DNA of 64,000 nucleotides from Micromonospora pisi (GTDB lineage Bacteria; Actinomycetota; Actinomycetes; Mycobacteriales; Micromonosporaceae): NCBI RefSeq assembly GCF_003633685.1, contig NZ_RBKT01000001.1, positions 7,316,001 to 7,380,000 of the forward strand, read 5' to 3'. Shown piece by piece: positions 38,142 to 46,754 of this stretch (position 1 is its first letter; each line of letters starts with the position of its first letter). The notes under the pieces were generated by a model. It saw only the letters and a program-made list of their open reading frames with translations, ran no database searches and was not told where the DNA came from. The position numbers and the translations under genes were made by a program.

Positions 38142-38971
38142 GACCAGACTGTACGGACCTGGTCCGCGATCGATGCGGCCTGGTCGTGTCCGGCGCGGGC
38201 TGCCGCCGGGCGCCGCGTGGGGTCGAGCATGTTGGGGCCGATCGCGGCACGGGCCGTCGCGTCCGGTGTCACGACGATGTGCGGCACCCCGAGAGCTTCC
38301 GCCTGGGTCCGGGGCCGATCGGAGCGGCGCAGGGCCGAACTGGCGGGTGCGATCACCACGACCCGGCTGTGCCCCGTGGCCAGGTCCACGTTGGCGATCG
38401 AACGTACGCCGCCGTCCATGTACCGCCGCCCGTTGATCGTGACGGGAGGCCAGGTCAGCGGGACCGCGCAACTTGCCGCGACCGCGTCGATCAGGGGGAC
38501 CCCGCTGTCCGCGTCGAAGACGACGTCCACGCCGGTTTCGGTGTCGACGGCGGTCACCAGAAGCCGGCGATCGGGCCATCGCCGGTCCGGCACGCGTCGT
38601 TCGATGACCGCGCGCCTCTCGGCTTCGGAGATGGTCCCGGCCCGTAGCGCCGCCCGCCCGAGCCAGGCGCGGCCGTGACGCCGGTCGCCCGGCCACGCGG
38701 AAGCCACCATGAAACGGACGAGATGCCCCGCACCGATCCGGGCAGGGATCTCGCCGGACCCGTTGTCGAGCTGCGCGGCGTAGATGTCGGCCAGGGGAGT
38801 TCTGCCGGTCAGTTGCGCGGCGACCGCCGCACCCGCGGAGGTCCCGATGACGGTGTCCGCGAGGGAAAGGTCAACACCGCACTGGTCGAGCCCATGTAGC
38901 AGGCCGATCTCCCATGCGACGCCGGTCACGCCACCGCCACCCAGAACCAGGGCCCGCCCATAGGTCGACAT
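38138..38971 (-). CDS. Patatin-like phospholipase / acyl hydrolase
   Basis: A 277-residue patatin-fold protein with the oxyanion loop GGGGVTGVAW at the N-terminus, nucleophile GTSAGAAVAA near residue 45, and the dyad Asp in YMDGGVRS near residue 190. It should hydrolyse acyl esters of lipids. It is the upstream partner of the ole genes through GTGA/ATGA overlaps, so it may release fatty acids for activation and entry into the OleA reaction (inference). AGAGGA precedes the ATG. Confidence 0.9.
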   Translation of the reverse strand: MSTYGRALVLGGGGVTGVAWEIGLLHGLDQCGVDLSLADTVIGTSAGAAVAAQLTGRTPLADIYAAQLDNGSGEIPARIGAGHLVRFMVASAWPGDRRHGRAWLGRAALRAGTISEAERRAVIERRVPDRRWPDRRLLVTAVDTETGVDVVFDADSGVPLIDAVAASCAVPLTWPPVTINGRRYMDGGVRSIANVDLATGHSRVVVIAPASSALRRSDRPRTQAEALGVPHIVVTPDATARAAIGPNMLDPTRRPAAARAGHDQAASIADQVRTVWS

Positions 38972-39014
38972 CCATGCATCCTCTCACCGTGGACGGGCGA
39001 GCGGGGACGTGCTT

Positions 39015-39497
39015 TCACCCTCTGTGGTCGACGATCGTGACCTCGACCGGGCCGACCCGCAGCACCCCGTCGTCCAACGGCCGGCACCGGACGCCACCCT
39101 TGCCGCGCAGCTCCCGCCAGGCGCCGGCGGCGATGGCGACGTCCATCCAGGCGCACGGGTGCGCCCGTCGGTTGACCCGCAGCCGGACCGGTCCGTCCCC
39201 CGAGTCAAGCACCAGCACGGTGCCGACCAGGTTGTCCACGTCGATGCCGGCGACGAGGACGTTGCGTCGGACCTGGCGCAGATCCACGCCGGGTGGCAGG
39301 GACTCCCGTGCGATCACGGTGACGCTCGCGTCACGGTGCGCCGGCTTGCCGAAGTATCGGTCGCCGACGACGCCGAGATCCGCCCGGATCCGGATCTCCT
39401 CGACCAGTTCGTGCGGCGGCGCCGGCGCCGGGCCGTCAGCCGGGCGGCCCTGGTAGCGGTGCACGGGCGAGGCCAGCAACTGGACGATCTCCGGCAT
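39015..39497 (-). CDS. MOSC-domain protein
   Basis: A 160-residue single MOSC domain (molybdenum cofactor sulfurase C-terminal type). It shows LGVVGDRYFGKPAHRDASVT, AGIDVDNLVGTVL, and a conserved Cys in HPCAWMDVA and again in GGVRCRPL. MOSC proteins are sulfur carriers or Moco-linked reductase partners; the partner here is unknown. It lies 43 bp upstream of the patatin gene on the same strand, and its ATG overlaps head-to-head with the first ATG of the plus-strand gene. Confidence 0.85.
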   Translation of the reverse strand: MPEIVQLLASPVHRYQGRPADGPAPAPPHELVEEIRIRADLGVVGDRYFGKPAHRDASVTVIARESLPPGVDLRQVRRNVLVAGIDVDNLVGTVLVLDSGDGPVRLRVNRRAHPCAWMDVAIAAGAWRELRGKGGVRCRPLDDGVLRVGPVEVTIVDHRG

Positions 39498-40258
39498 GCA
39501 GCGAGTCTACGAAGCGCACTGCCGACGTGCCTCGGAGTTCGGCGAGCCGCTGCCGTCGCTGCGGCGGGAACTGGTCACGGCGGGCCGTCCGAGCCGAAAG
39601 GCGGTCGGCATCTCGCTCGCGTTTCTCGGGGGCGTCATCGTCGCGATCGCCGCCCTCGTCGATCAGCGGCCGGACACTCCCGGCGGGTCGCCGGGGCCGT
39701 CGCCGCAGCCGTCGCCGCAGGCGGCGAGCGCTTCGGCTCCCGGTCCGCCGAATCCTGCGGTATCCGGTCCGGCGACCTCGGTGGCGTCCGGTTCGCCGAG
39801 CACCGGCCCCACCGCCACGCCGACCGGGTCGACGTACGCGGATCCGGTGACCGAGGAACTCAGACTGCCCGCTCCCTCTGTCGGCACGTCGACCTGGCTG
39901 GACATCGACCCGCCGCGGGTGTTCCAGGTGCCGAGTTACGTGGACGATGTGGAGGCGGGAACCCAGGCCGACCTCGAGTACGACTCCAACGGCGAGTTCT
40001 CCACGTTGCACACCAGCGAATTCGCCCGGGTCGGGTACGTGTCGGCCGGGGACGTGACGGTTGACCAGTGCCTGGCGAAGTCGAGTTGCAGGCACTGGGA
40101 CAGCACGAGGGGTGCCGGAGGTCGGGCGCAACATCTGCGTGGTCTCCGCCCAGGGGACCGTGGCGTGGATCCGGGTCACGGCATTCACCGAGCCGCGCAG
40201 GTACGGCAATCCGACCCTGCTGGTGCGGGCGACGATCTGGAAACCCACCGGCTCCTGA
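39496..40258 (+). pseudogene. Membrane-anchored Pro/Ser-rich protein, apparent frameshift in a G run
   Basis: The frame from 39496 encodes a cytosolic N-terminus, one membrane segment (KAVGISLAFLGGVIVAIAAL, about residues 35-54), a long Pro/Ser/Gly-rich linker and an extracellular domain ending VDQCLAKSSCRHWDSTR. It then turns into low-quality Arg/Gly-rich sequence. Shifting one base at the GGGG run 40109-40112 restores a convincing end (VPEVGRNICVVSAQGTVAW, then ...ATIWKPTGS, stop at 40258), total 253 residues. Either a sequencing error or a real inactivating mutation. The function is unknown; the layout resembles a surface sensor next to the Ser/Thr kinase. The start may lie further in, because 39496 overlaps the divergent MOSC start. 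Confidence 0.6.
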
Positions 40259-40421
40259 GGTCGACGGGGCACTTTCGGATTCACCACAATGGTGGGTGCC
40301 CTCGGCAATGAGTGTGGCAAAGCGTAACGACGCGACCACAATTGTCCACAGAATTGATTATCAAAGATGTGACATTGCCTGCCAGAATCGACTGATCGGC
40401 AAGGCGGGTACCGTCTAGGGA

Positions 40422-42521
40422 ATGGGGGAGATATTACCGCGCCATATTACCGATCGGTACGTTCTGGTAGAGCGAATAGGTCAGGGCGGAATGGGGCGCG
40501 TCTGGCGGGCCCGGGACGAGATGCTCCAGCGAGACGTGGCCGTCAAGGAAATCGTCGCGCCACCCGGCCTGACCGACGAGTCGCGGCAGGAACTGCGCGA
40601 ACGTTCACTGCGTGAGGCGCGGGCGATCGCCCGGCTCGACCACCCCAACGTGGTCCGGGTCTTCGACGTACTGACCAGCGACGGCGAGCCGTGGATCGTG
40701 ATGGAGTACGTCCCCTCCCGCTCCCTGCACGAGATGATCACCACCGACGGCCCGCTCCTGCCCGTACGGGCCGCCGAGATCGGACTGGGCCTGCTCGGCG
40801 CACTGCGCGCGGCCCACCGGGCGGGCATCATGCACCGCGACGTGAAGCCGGCCAACGTACTGCTCGGCCTCGGCGGTCGGATCGTCCTCACCGACTTCGG
40901 GCTGGCCACCGCTGTCGAGGACACGAGCCTGACGCTCAGCGGCGTGGTCCTCGGCTCACCCGCGTACGTCTCGCCGGAGCGGGCGATGTCGGGCATCGTC
41001 GGGCCGGAGGGGGACCTCTGGTCACTCGGCACGACGCTCTACGCGGCGGTGGAGGGTCGCTCGCCGTACGCCCGGCCGTCCAGCCTGATGAGCCTCACCG
41101 CGCTCGTCACCGAGCCGCCGCCGGTGGCGGAACACGCCGGACCGCTGGCCCCGGTGCTGGAGGGACTGCTCCGCAAGGACCCGGCGTCCCGGATCGACAT
41201 CGCGACCGCCGAGCGGATGCTCCGCCGGATCGTCGACGAACCCCTCGACCACCGGCCGGAGGTCGGTCGGGGCGAAACCGAGCACGACCGGACCCGCCCG
41301 CGACCGGCAGTCTCCTTCACCGAGCCGACCGATGCCATGACCATCGTGCCGACCGATGCCACGAACATCGTGCCGGTGACCACGGACTCTCTCGGCGCCG
41401 GGGCCTACCCGGAAAACGCGCCCAGCTCCCGGCCCCGTCGACCGCGACGTGGACTGCTGCTCGGCACCCTCGCCGCCCTGCTGCTGGTCGGAGCCGCTGT
41501 CGCCGTACCGATGGCCGGCCGTGGCCGCCCGAACAGTGGCGGCAGCGACTCGGCCCTGTCCAGCGGTGAACCGGCAGGTCCGCAGTCGCCCGTCATGACG
41601 CCGGCCGCGGACACCACGGCGTCGTCGCTGACCTGGACCGTCCACACCGACAGCACCGGGTTCAGCCTGCCCGTGCCGCAGGAATGGCAGATTCGCCGCG
41701 CCGGCTCCCGGGTCGAGTTCCGGGAGCCCGACGGTGAGCGCCTGCTGGCGGTGAGCCAGACCGAGTCCCCCAAGCCGGACCCCCTCGCCGAACTGACCGC
41801 CCGGGAGAAGACCAGACCCACGGGCGGGCAGTACCGGAACTACCGGCGGGTCGCGCTCGTCGGGGTCACCTACCACCTGGCCGCCGCCGACTGGGAGTGG
41901 AGCTACACCAGCGAGGTCGGCGAACCGGCCCACGTACGCCAGCGCACCTTCGTGACAGCGAAGCAGCGCGGCTACACCATCGCCTGGTCGACCCCCGAGT
42001 CCCTCTGGGCCAGCAACGAACGAGACTTCCAACGGATCACCGCTGGCTTCCGGCCGGCACCGGCCCCCGGCACCACACCGCAGACGCGACCCAGTAGGTC
42101 GGCGACACCGAGCGCCATCCCCGACCTGCCCGGTGACCAGATCACTGGCAGGGCGAGCGGCAGATGCCTGGACGTGGCCAACCCCGACTCACCCGACCCG
42201 GTCCGGCTGCGGATCTGGGACTGCGGCGCCAGCCGTACCCGGAACCAGTCCTGGACCTTCGCCCCGGATGGCAGCATCAGGCTGCTCGACAGGTGCATGG
42301 ACGTGCTCGCCGCGTCGAGCGACGACGGGGCGGCGATCCAGCTCACCACCTGCAACACCACCCCCGCCCAGCGGTTCACCTTCAACGCCGACCAGCAACT
42401 GGTGAACGCGAGCAGCGGCAAGTGTCTGGACGTGGTGGCGACCGGCACGAGCAACGGCGCCCTGGTCGAGCAGTCGACCTGTGACACCAGCGTGCCCTCG
42501 CAACGGTGGTCGAGGAGCTGA
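40422..42521 (+). CDS. Transmembrane Ser/Thr protein kinase with C-terminal ricin-type lectin domain
   Basis: A 699-residue PknB-like kinase. Residues 8-270 hold the kinase domain (IGQGGMGRVWRARD, Lys in VAVKEIV, MHRDVKPANVL, LTDFGLA, SPAYVSPERA). A Thr/Pro-rich juxtamembrane region is followed by a membrane helix at about 342-364 and an extracellular region. That region ends in a beta-trefoil ricin-B-like domain from about 570, with QSWTF, QRFTF and QRW repeats and paired cysteines. The lectin tail suggests sensing of cell-wall or environmental glycans, with the signal relayed to cytosolic phosphorylation. The upstream membrane protein may be a partner (inference). Confidence 0.92.
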   Translation: MGEILPRHITDRYVLVERIGQGGMGRVWRARDEMLQRDVAVKEIVAPPGLTDESRQELRERSLREARAIARLDHPNVVRVFDVLTSDGEPWIVMEYVPSRSLHEMITTDGPLLPVRAAEIGLGLLGALRAAHRAGIMHRDVKPANVLLGLGGRIVLTDFGLATAVEDTSLTLSGVVLGSPAYVSPERAMSGIVGPEGDLWSLGTTLYAAVEGRSPYARPSSLMSLTALVTEPPPVAEHAGPLAPVLEGLLRKDPASRIDIATAERMLRRIVDEPLDHRPEVGRGETEHDRTRPRPAVSFTEPTDAMTIVPTDATNIVPVTTDSLGAGAYPENAPSSRPRRPRRGLLLGTLAALLLVGAAVAVPMAGRGRPNSGGSDSALSSGEPAGPQSPVMTPAADTTASSLTWTVHTDSTGFSLPVPQEWQIRRAGSRVEFREPDGERLLAVSQTESPKPDPLAELTAREKTRPTGGQYRNYRRVALVGVTYHLAAADWEWSYTSEVGEPAHVRQRTFVTAKQRGYTIAWSTPESLWASNERDFQRITAGFRPAPAPGTTPQTRPSRSATPSAIPDLPGDQITGRASGRCLDVANPDSPDPVRLRIWDCGASRTRNQSWTFAPDGSIRLLDRCMDVLAASSDDGAAIQLTTCNTTPAQRFTFNADQQLVNASSGKCLDVVATGTSNGALVEQSTCDTSVPSQRWSRS

Positions 42522-42546
42522 CGTTCGATCGCGGCGTCCCGCCCGT

Positions 42547-43443
42547 TCAGTCGTCGGCGAGGAGGCGATCCAGCGTACGGCGGCCGAGGGCGGACATGGT
42601 CGGGTTGCTCTCGACGTAGTACCAGACCAACCCCATGGCCTGGGCGAAGGCCCAGCCTCTGCCCCGTTCCCACTCCCGGTCGTCGCACTCCAGCCGCTCC
42701 CGGAACACCCGCCTCGGGCCGGCCTCCAGCAGGTGCCACGCGCCGACAAGGTCCAGCGCGGCGTCGGCCGGCCCGAGCCCACCCACATCGATCACCCCGG
42801 CGAGCCGCCCCTGGGTCACCAGCACGTTCCCCGGGATCAGGTCGCCGTGGGTCATCACGTCCTCTTGGGTGGGCCGGGGCGCCCTCCGTAACCCGCTCCA
42901 CATCCGTCGCAGTCTCGGTACGTCCAACAGTCGTCCACTGTGCGAGAAGCAGGTCTCCATCCATTCGTCGTGCGAGGTCAACTCGCCTCCTCGACCTGAC
43001 CCCGCGAAGGTCCGCCCCTGGGTGTCGATGGCGCGTACGCCTTCGACGAACTCGGCAAGATCGTGGGCGAACCCGACGGATCCACCCGGATCCGCGTCGG
43101 TGGCGACGGTGCCGGGCACCCAGGTCTGCACCGACCACGGGAGCGGATATCCGTTACCGGGCCGGCCCAGCGCGACCGGTTCCGGAGTGGGGAACCGCGT
43201 ACGGCCGAACAGTTCGCGGGCAGCCTCCGCTTCGGATTCGAGCCAGCGGAGCTTCGCCCCGACCTCACCGGGCTCGATCGGGAACCGGGCCGCCAGCCGG
43301 TCACCGATCCGGAACAGCGCGTTGACCGTCCCGTGCGCGGCCACCGCCCGGATCGGCAGATCCGCCCAGGCGGGGAACTGCTCGACCACCAACGCGCGCG
43401 CGATGTCCACCGTCACTGTCAGCTGGTTGGCGTGCATCCTCAC
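42547..43443 (-). CDS. Aminoglycoside phosphotransferase (APH)-family kinase
   Basis: A 298-residue APH-fold small-molecule kinase with the Brenner motif MTHGDLIPGNVLV near residue 195 and the metal-binding Asp in GVIDVGGLGPADAALDLVG. The N-terminal lobe is VVEQFPAWADLPI ... FRIGDRLAARFP. Homologues include aminoglycoside, macrolide and homoserine kinases, so the substrate is open and resistance should not be assumed. The start is poorly marked: GTG at 43443 overlaps the stop of a tiny upstream frame (GTGA), and an ATG lies six bases on. Confidence 0.85.
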   Translation of the reverse strand: MRMHANQLTVTVDIARALVVEQFPAWADLPIRAVAAHGTVNALFRIGDRLAARFPIEPGEVGAKLRWLESEAEAARELFGRTRFPTPEPVALGRPGNGYPLPWSVQTWVPGTVATDADPGGSVGFAHDLAEFVEGVRAIDTQGRTFAGSGRGGELTSHDEWMETCFSHSGRLLDVPRLRRMWSGLRRAPRPTQEDVMTHGDLIPGNVLVTQGRLAGVIDVGGLGPADAALDLVGAWHLLEAGPRRVFRERLECDDREWERGRGWAFAQAMGLVWYYVESNPTMSALGRRTLDRLLADD

Positions 43444-43613
43444 GGGGTGAGCATCACCGGCTTGCCCCGCCGCCGCACCACAATTTCGTACGAGATGACG
43501 GTGCGGTACAGCCCAGGCCGGGCGTGCTTCAGGGCGGTGGGAAACCGCAACTCAACACGGCGCTCGTGCTGAGCCTGGCATGCTACAGGTCGCGTGGGCC
43601 CACCGGTCGACAT
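43440..43613 (-). CDS. Possible 57-residue protein coupled to the APH-like gene
   Basis: A short minus-strand frame starting MSTGGPTRPVACQAQHERR and ending YEIVVRRRGKPVMLTP. Its TGA overlaps the GTG of the APH-like gene, the GTGA arrangement seen in several coupled pairs in this window. Basic, no membrane segment, no recognised family, no clear ribosome site. It may be a leader peptide, a small protein, or chance. Confidence 0.3.
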   Translation of the reverse strand: MSTGGPTRPVACQAQHERRVELRFPTALKHARPGLYRTVISYEIVVRRRGKPVMLTP

Positions 43614-43805
43614 TCGCCATTGGTCGGTTGGTGAGTCAGCACACGTCTGCGCGGGGAGCCAGCCGTGCGGTCAGTAGGGTCTGTGATCCTGAACTCGGAA
43701 ATCGGCGACCGGAGGACCTCGTGGCCATGGGATTCCGCACAGCCTCCGTAGCTTGACACGCACTGGGTCGACATCCCCACTGGCCAGCTGGACCTGGAGA
43801 GTCAT
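43614..43805. other. Intergenic region before the DHA2 transporter
   Basis: 192 bp with a TTGACA at 43753-43758, about 50 bp upstream of the transporter GTG. No good -10 hexamer or operator-like repeat is visible. Confidence 0.3.
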
Positions 43806-45389
43806 GTGACGAATCAAGCCGTAGCGGTGCCGAACAAACTCGACGGCGCCGTCCTCAAGATTGCCGGTGTGGTCGTGCTCGGCGCGATCATGTCGATCCT
43901 CGACATCACCGTCGTCAGCGTCGCGCTGCCGACCTTCCAGACCGAGTTCGACGCCACGTACGCCGAGGTCGCCTGGACCATGACCGGCTACACCCTGGCC
44001 CTCGCCACGGTGATCCCGCTCAGCGGCTGGGCCGCTGACCGGTTCGGCACCAAGCGGCTGTACATGCTCGCTCTCCTGCTGTTCACGCTCGGCTCCGCGC
44101 TCTGCGCCACGGCCGACTCGATCGGGCAGCTCATCGGTTTCCGGGTGCTCCAGGGGCTCGGCGGCGGCATGCTCATGCCGCTCGGCATGACGATCATGAC
44201 CCGGGCGGCCGGCCCGGAGCGCATCGGGCGGCTGATGGCGGTGCTCGGTATTCCGATGCTGCTCGGCCCGATCGGCGGACCGATCCTCGGTGGTTGGCTG
44301 ATCGAGGCGCGGAGCTGGCACTGGATCTTCCTGATCAACGTACCGATCGGTGCGATCGCGCTCGTGTACGCCTACTTCGCGCTGCCGAAGGACAATGCCG
44401 AACCGTCCGAGTCGTTCGACTTCGTGGGCATGTTGATGCTCTCGCCGGGGTTGGCGCTCTTCCTCTACGGCATCTCGTCGCTGCCCGAGACCGGCACGAT
44501 CGCCACGCCGAAGGTCTGGGTCACCATGCTGCTCGGTGCTGTCCTGGTCGCCGGTTTTGTTCTGTACTCCTTCAAGCCGCGGCACCCTCTGCTCGACCTG
44601 CGACTGTTCCGCAACCGCAACCTGACGGTGGCGTCGGTCTCGCTGTTCGTGTTCATCATCGCGTTCATGGGTGCCGGCCTGCTGTTCCCGAGCTACTTCC
44701 TCCAGGTCCGGGGCGAATCCACCCTGCACGCCGGTCTGCTGATGGCCCCGCAGGGCATCGGCGCGATGCTGACGATGCCGATCGCCGGCGCCCTGGCCGA
44801 CAAGATTCCGGTCGGTCGCACCGTGCCGTTCGCGATGGCGCTCATCGCCGCCGGGTTCTTCGCGTTCACGCAGGTGGGTACGGACACCTCGTACCTGCTG
44901 CTGTGCGGTTCGCTGTTTGTGATGGGTCTCGGCATGGGCGGCACGATGATGCCGATCATGACGTCCGCCCTGCGTACGCTGACCAATCACGAGGTGGCGC
45001 GGGGCTCCACGTTGGTGAACATCCTCCAGCAGATCGGCAGCTCCATCGGTGGCGCGATCATGTCGGTGATCCTGACGAGCCAGCTGAACGGTTCGGCTCC
45101 GATCCCGGGCCTGAACGATCCCCGTACCGGCGAGCCGATCACCGAGGCCGGCGCGGCGATCGCCACCCAGCACGGCGCGCAACTGCCGGTGGAGCCGTCG
45201 ATCCTGCAACGCGGCCTGGAGTTCGTGGCCGACTCGTTCGCCACGACGTTCTGGGTCGGATTCGCGCTGGTCCTGGCAACCTTCATCCCGGTCGCGTTCC
45301 TGCCCCGCAAGCGCCTGCGGACGCAGCCCCCGGTTGGACCGGACGCCGACGGTGGTGACCGCGTGGCGGCACCGGTGATGATCCACTGA
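43806..45389 (+). CDS. MFS multidrug exporter, DHA2 family (14 TM)
   Basis: A 527-residue EmrB/QacA-type drug:H+ antiporter of standard size. The first helix is VVVLGAIMSILDITVVSVALP (D/T-rich motif), followed by GWAADRFGTKRLYML (motif A), GLGGGMLMPLGMTIM and GIPMLLGPIGGPILGGWLI (motif C). About 14 hydrophobic helices can be counted. It probably exports a drug-like molecule and could serve either flanking cluster or general resistance. The GTG start is preceded by GGAGAG. It ends at a very strong hairpin that reaches the next gene. Confidence 0.92.
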   Translation: MTNQAVAVPNKLDGAVLKIAGVVVLGAIMSILDITVVSVALPTFQTEFDATYAEVAWTMTGYTLALATVIPLSGWAADRFGTKRLYMLALLLFTLGSALCATADSIGQLIGFRVLQGLGGGMLMPLGMTIMTRAAGPERIGRLMAVLGIPMLLGPIGGPILGGWLIEARSWHWIFLINVPIGAIALVYAYFALPKDNAEPSESFDFVGMLMLSPGLALFLYGISSLPETGTIATPKVWVTMLLGAVLVAGFVLYSFKPRHPLLDLRLFRNRNLTVASVSLFVFIIAFMGAGLLFPSYFLQVRGESTLHAGLLMAPQGIGAMLTMPIAGALADKIPVGRTVPFAMALIAAGFFAFTQVGTDTSYLLLCGSLFVMGLGMGGTMMPIMTSALRTLTNHEVARGSTLVNILQQIGSSIGGAIMSVILTSQLNGSAPIPGLNDPRTGEPITEAGAAIATQHGAQLPVEPSILQRGLEFVADSFATTFWVGFALVLATFIPVAFLPRKRLRTQPPVGPDADGGDRVAAPVMIH

Positions 45390-45403
45390 CGTCGGTCGGA
45401 CTC

Positions 45404-45443
45404 GAACGGCATTCTGTCGGTGGTCACCGACAGAATGCCGTTC
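45404..45443 (+). terminator. Perfect 19-bp hairpin ending at the start of the next gene
   Basis: 45404-45422 (GAACGGCATTCTGTCGGTG) and 45425-45443 are exact complements. It lies 15 bp after the transporter stop. The right arm contains an in-frame ATG of the next gene and ends directly before the preferred ATG, so it could also affect that gene's translation. Confidence 0.8.
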
Positions 45444-46754
45444 ATGCCCACCCCCAAGGATCGCCACGAGACGTGGCGGACGGAACTGCTCACCCCGGTC
45501 GCGCAACAGTGCGCACGGGCCGGCCTGACCACCAGCGTCGAGGACATCCCCTCGAGGTGGCGTGACACCCCGGTCCGCACGCTGCGGTGCACGGACGGAG
45601 ACGGTTCCTGGGCCGCCCTGATCACGGTGGTCCGTGGGCGCCGCCACCAGCCGGGCGCCTCGCTTGTCGGTAACGAGTTCAGCCGCGACCCGCACACCGG
45701 CTACGACCTGGATTCTCCGGGCGAGCTGGTGTTCGAGGTGCAGGTCACCGAGGACGTCGGATTCGACGAGGACGAACTGTTGGCCTTCCTGCTCCTGGGC
45801 GACGGACCAGCCGCCGGGGCAGAGGTGTTGCGGTGGGCGGGGAAGAAGGCGGCGTACACGACCAGCCCGCCGGTCGAACGGGTTGAGCTGCGGCAGCGCC
45901 GGGAGCGGCGCCAGTTCGACGACCGGCAGGCCGCCGCGGCGGCGGTCCGGGTCCGGATCGGCGTGGTTCCCGACGAGGCCGCCGCCGACCTCGACGCGAT
46001 CGACCAGGCCGGGTTGTGCTGGCACTTCCCGCGCGGGCACACCGGTCGCTACCAGCGATCCGCGGTCGTCGCGCTGGCCGGTTACGGTGAGCGCCGGCCG
46101 CACCTGCGCAGCCGGTGGCTCACCGCCCGGGTCGACGGCGACGCGTTGATCATCGGAGTCGACGAGCTGATTCCGGCGAACCAGCGGCACCGCTGGGACG
46201 GTGCCCGCTGGCTGTGGGACCGCCGGTACGCGAACACCCCGGCGGCGCTCCGCTGGCAGGTCGACCGGGCGGAGCAGGCGCTCCCGGCGGTCCAGGCACT
46301 CCGCCGTGGCGCGTTGCCCGACGGGCTGGCCACCGCCGGAATACAGACCGATTCGCAGCTCGACGCGCTCCTGGCCGGGGTGCCGTGCCGCCTTTCCGAC
46401 GCCGAACTCACCCCGACCTGGGTGGCGAACCTGCACCGAGGTCTTGCCGACCTCGCGCCCTGGCGGCTGGCCTCGGCGTACCACGGTTGGCGCGAGGGCC
46501 GACAGGCCCTGGGACTGCCGGCCCAGGACCCCGTCGTTCTGTTCGGGCTCGGAGGCGTCGGCGCCGTTCAGAAGCCGAAGGTCGCGCTCGACCAGACCGA
46601 CGACGGCCCGCTCCTGCGCCTGATCTACACCGGCAGCAACGCGGTGCTTCCGTACCCGCAGTGGACCGTTCCGGCGGACCTCGGCGCCCTGCTGTACGGC
46701 TGGCAACCGAACATCGCCACACCGGTGGCGGTCAGCGGTCAGCGGGGCTTGTAG
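45444..46754 (+). CDS. Hypothetical protein, no recognised domain
   Basis: A 436-residue soluble protein beginning MPTPKDRHETWRTELLTPV. Segments such as LDSPGELVFEVQVTEDVGFDED, Arg-rich VERVELRQRRERRQFDDR and GARWLWDRRYANTPAALRW look like a true coding sequence with GC-rich wobble positions, but I recognise no catalytic motif, signal peptide or membrane helix. ATG at 45435 is an alternative start inside the hairpin. The last 16 bases overlap the 3' end of the convergent methyltransferase. No operon partner is evident. Confidence 0.75.
   Translation: MPTPKDRHETWRTELLTPVAQQCARAGLTTSVEDIPSRWRDTPVRTLRCTDGDGSWAALITVVRGRRHQPGASLVGNEFSRDPHTGYDLDSPGELVFEVQVTEDVGFDEDELLAFLLLGDGPAAGAEVLRWAGKKAAYTTSPPVERVELRQRRERRQFDDRQAAAAAVRVRIGVVPDEAAADLDAIDQAGLCWHFPRGHTGRYQRSAVVALAGYGERRPHLRSRWLTARVDGDALIIGVDELIPANQRHRWDGARWLWDRRYANTPAALRWQVDRAEQALPAVQALRRGALPDGLATAGIQTDSQLDALLAGVPCRLSDAELTPTWVANLHRGLADLAPWRLASAYHGWREGRQALGLPAQDPVVLFGLGGVGAVQKPKVALDQTDDGPLLRLIYTGSNAVLPYPQWTVPADLGALLYGWQPNIATPVAVSGQRGL

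Noticed and set aside
42547-43443. Self-resistance gene of one of the clusters
   Set aside because: The APH fold alone does not give the substrate, and the gene lies with non-cluster genes, so no resistance role is claimed.
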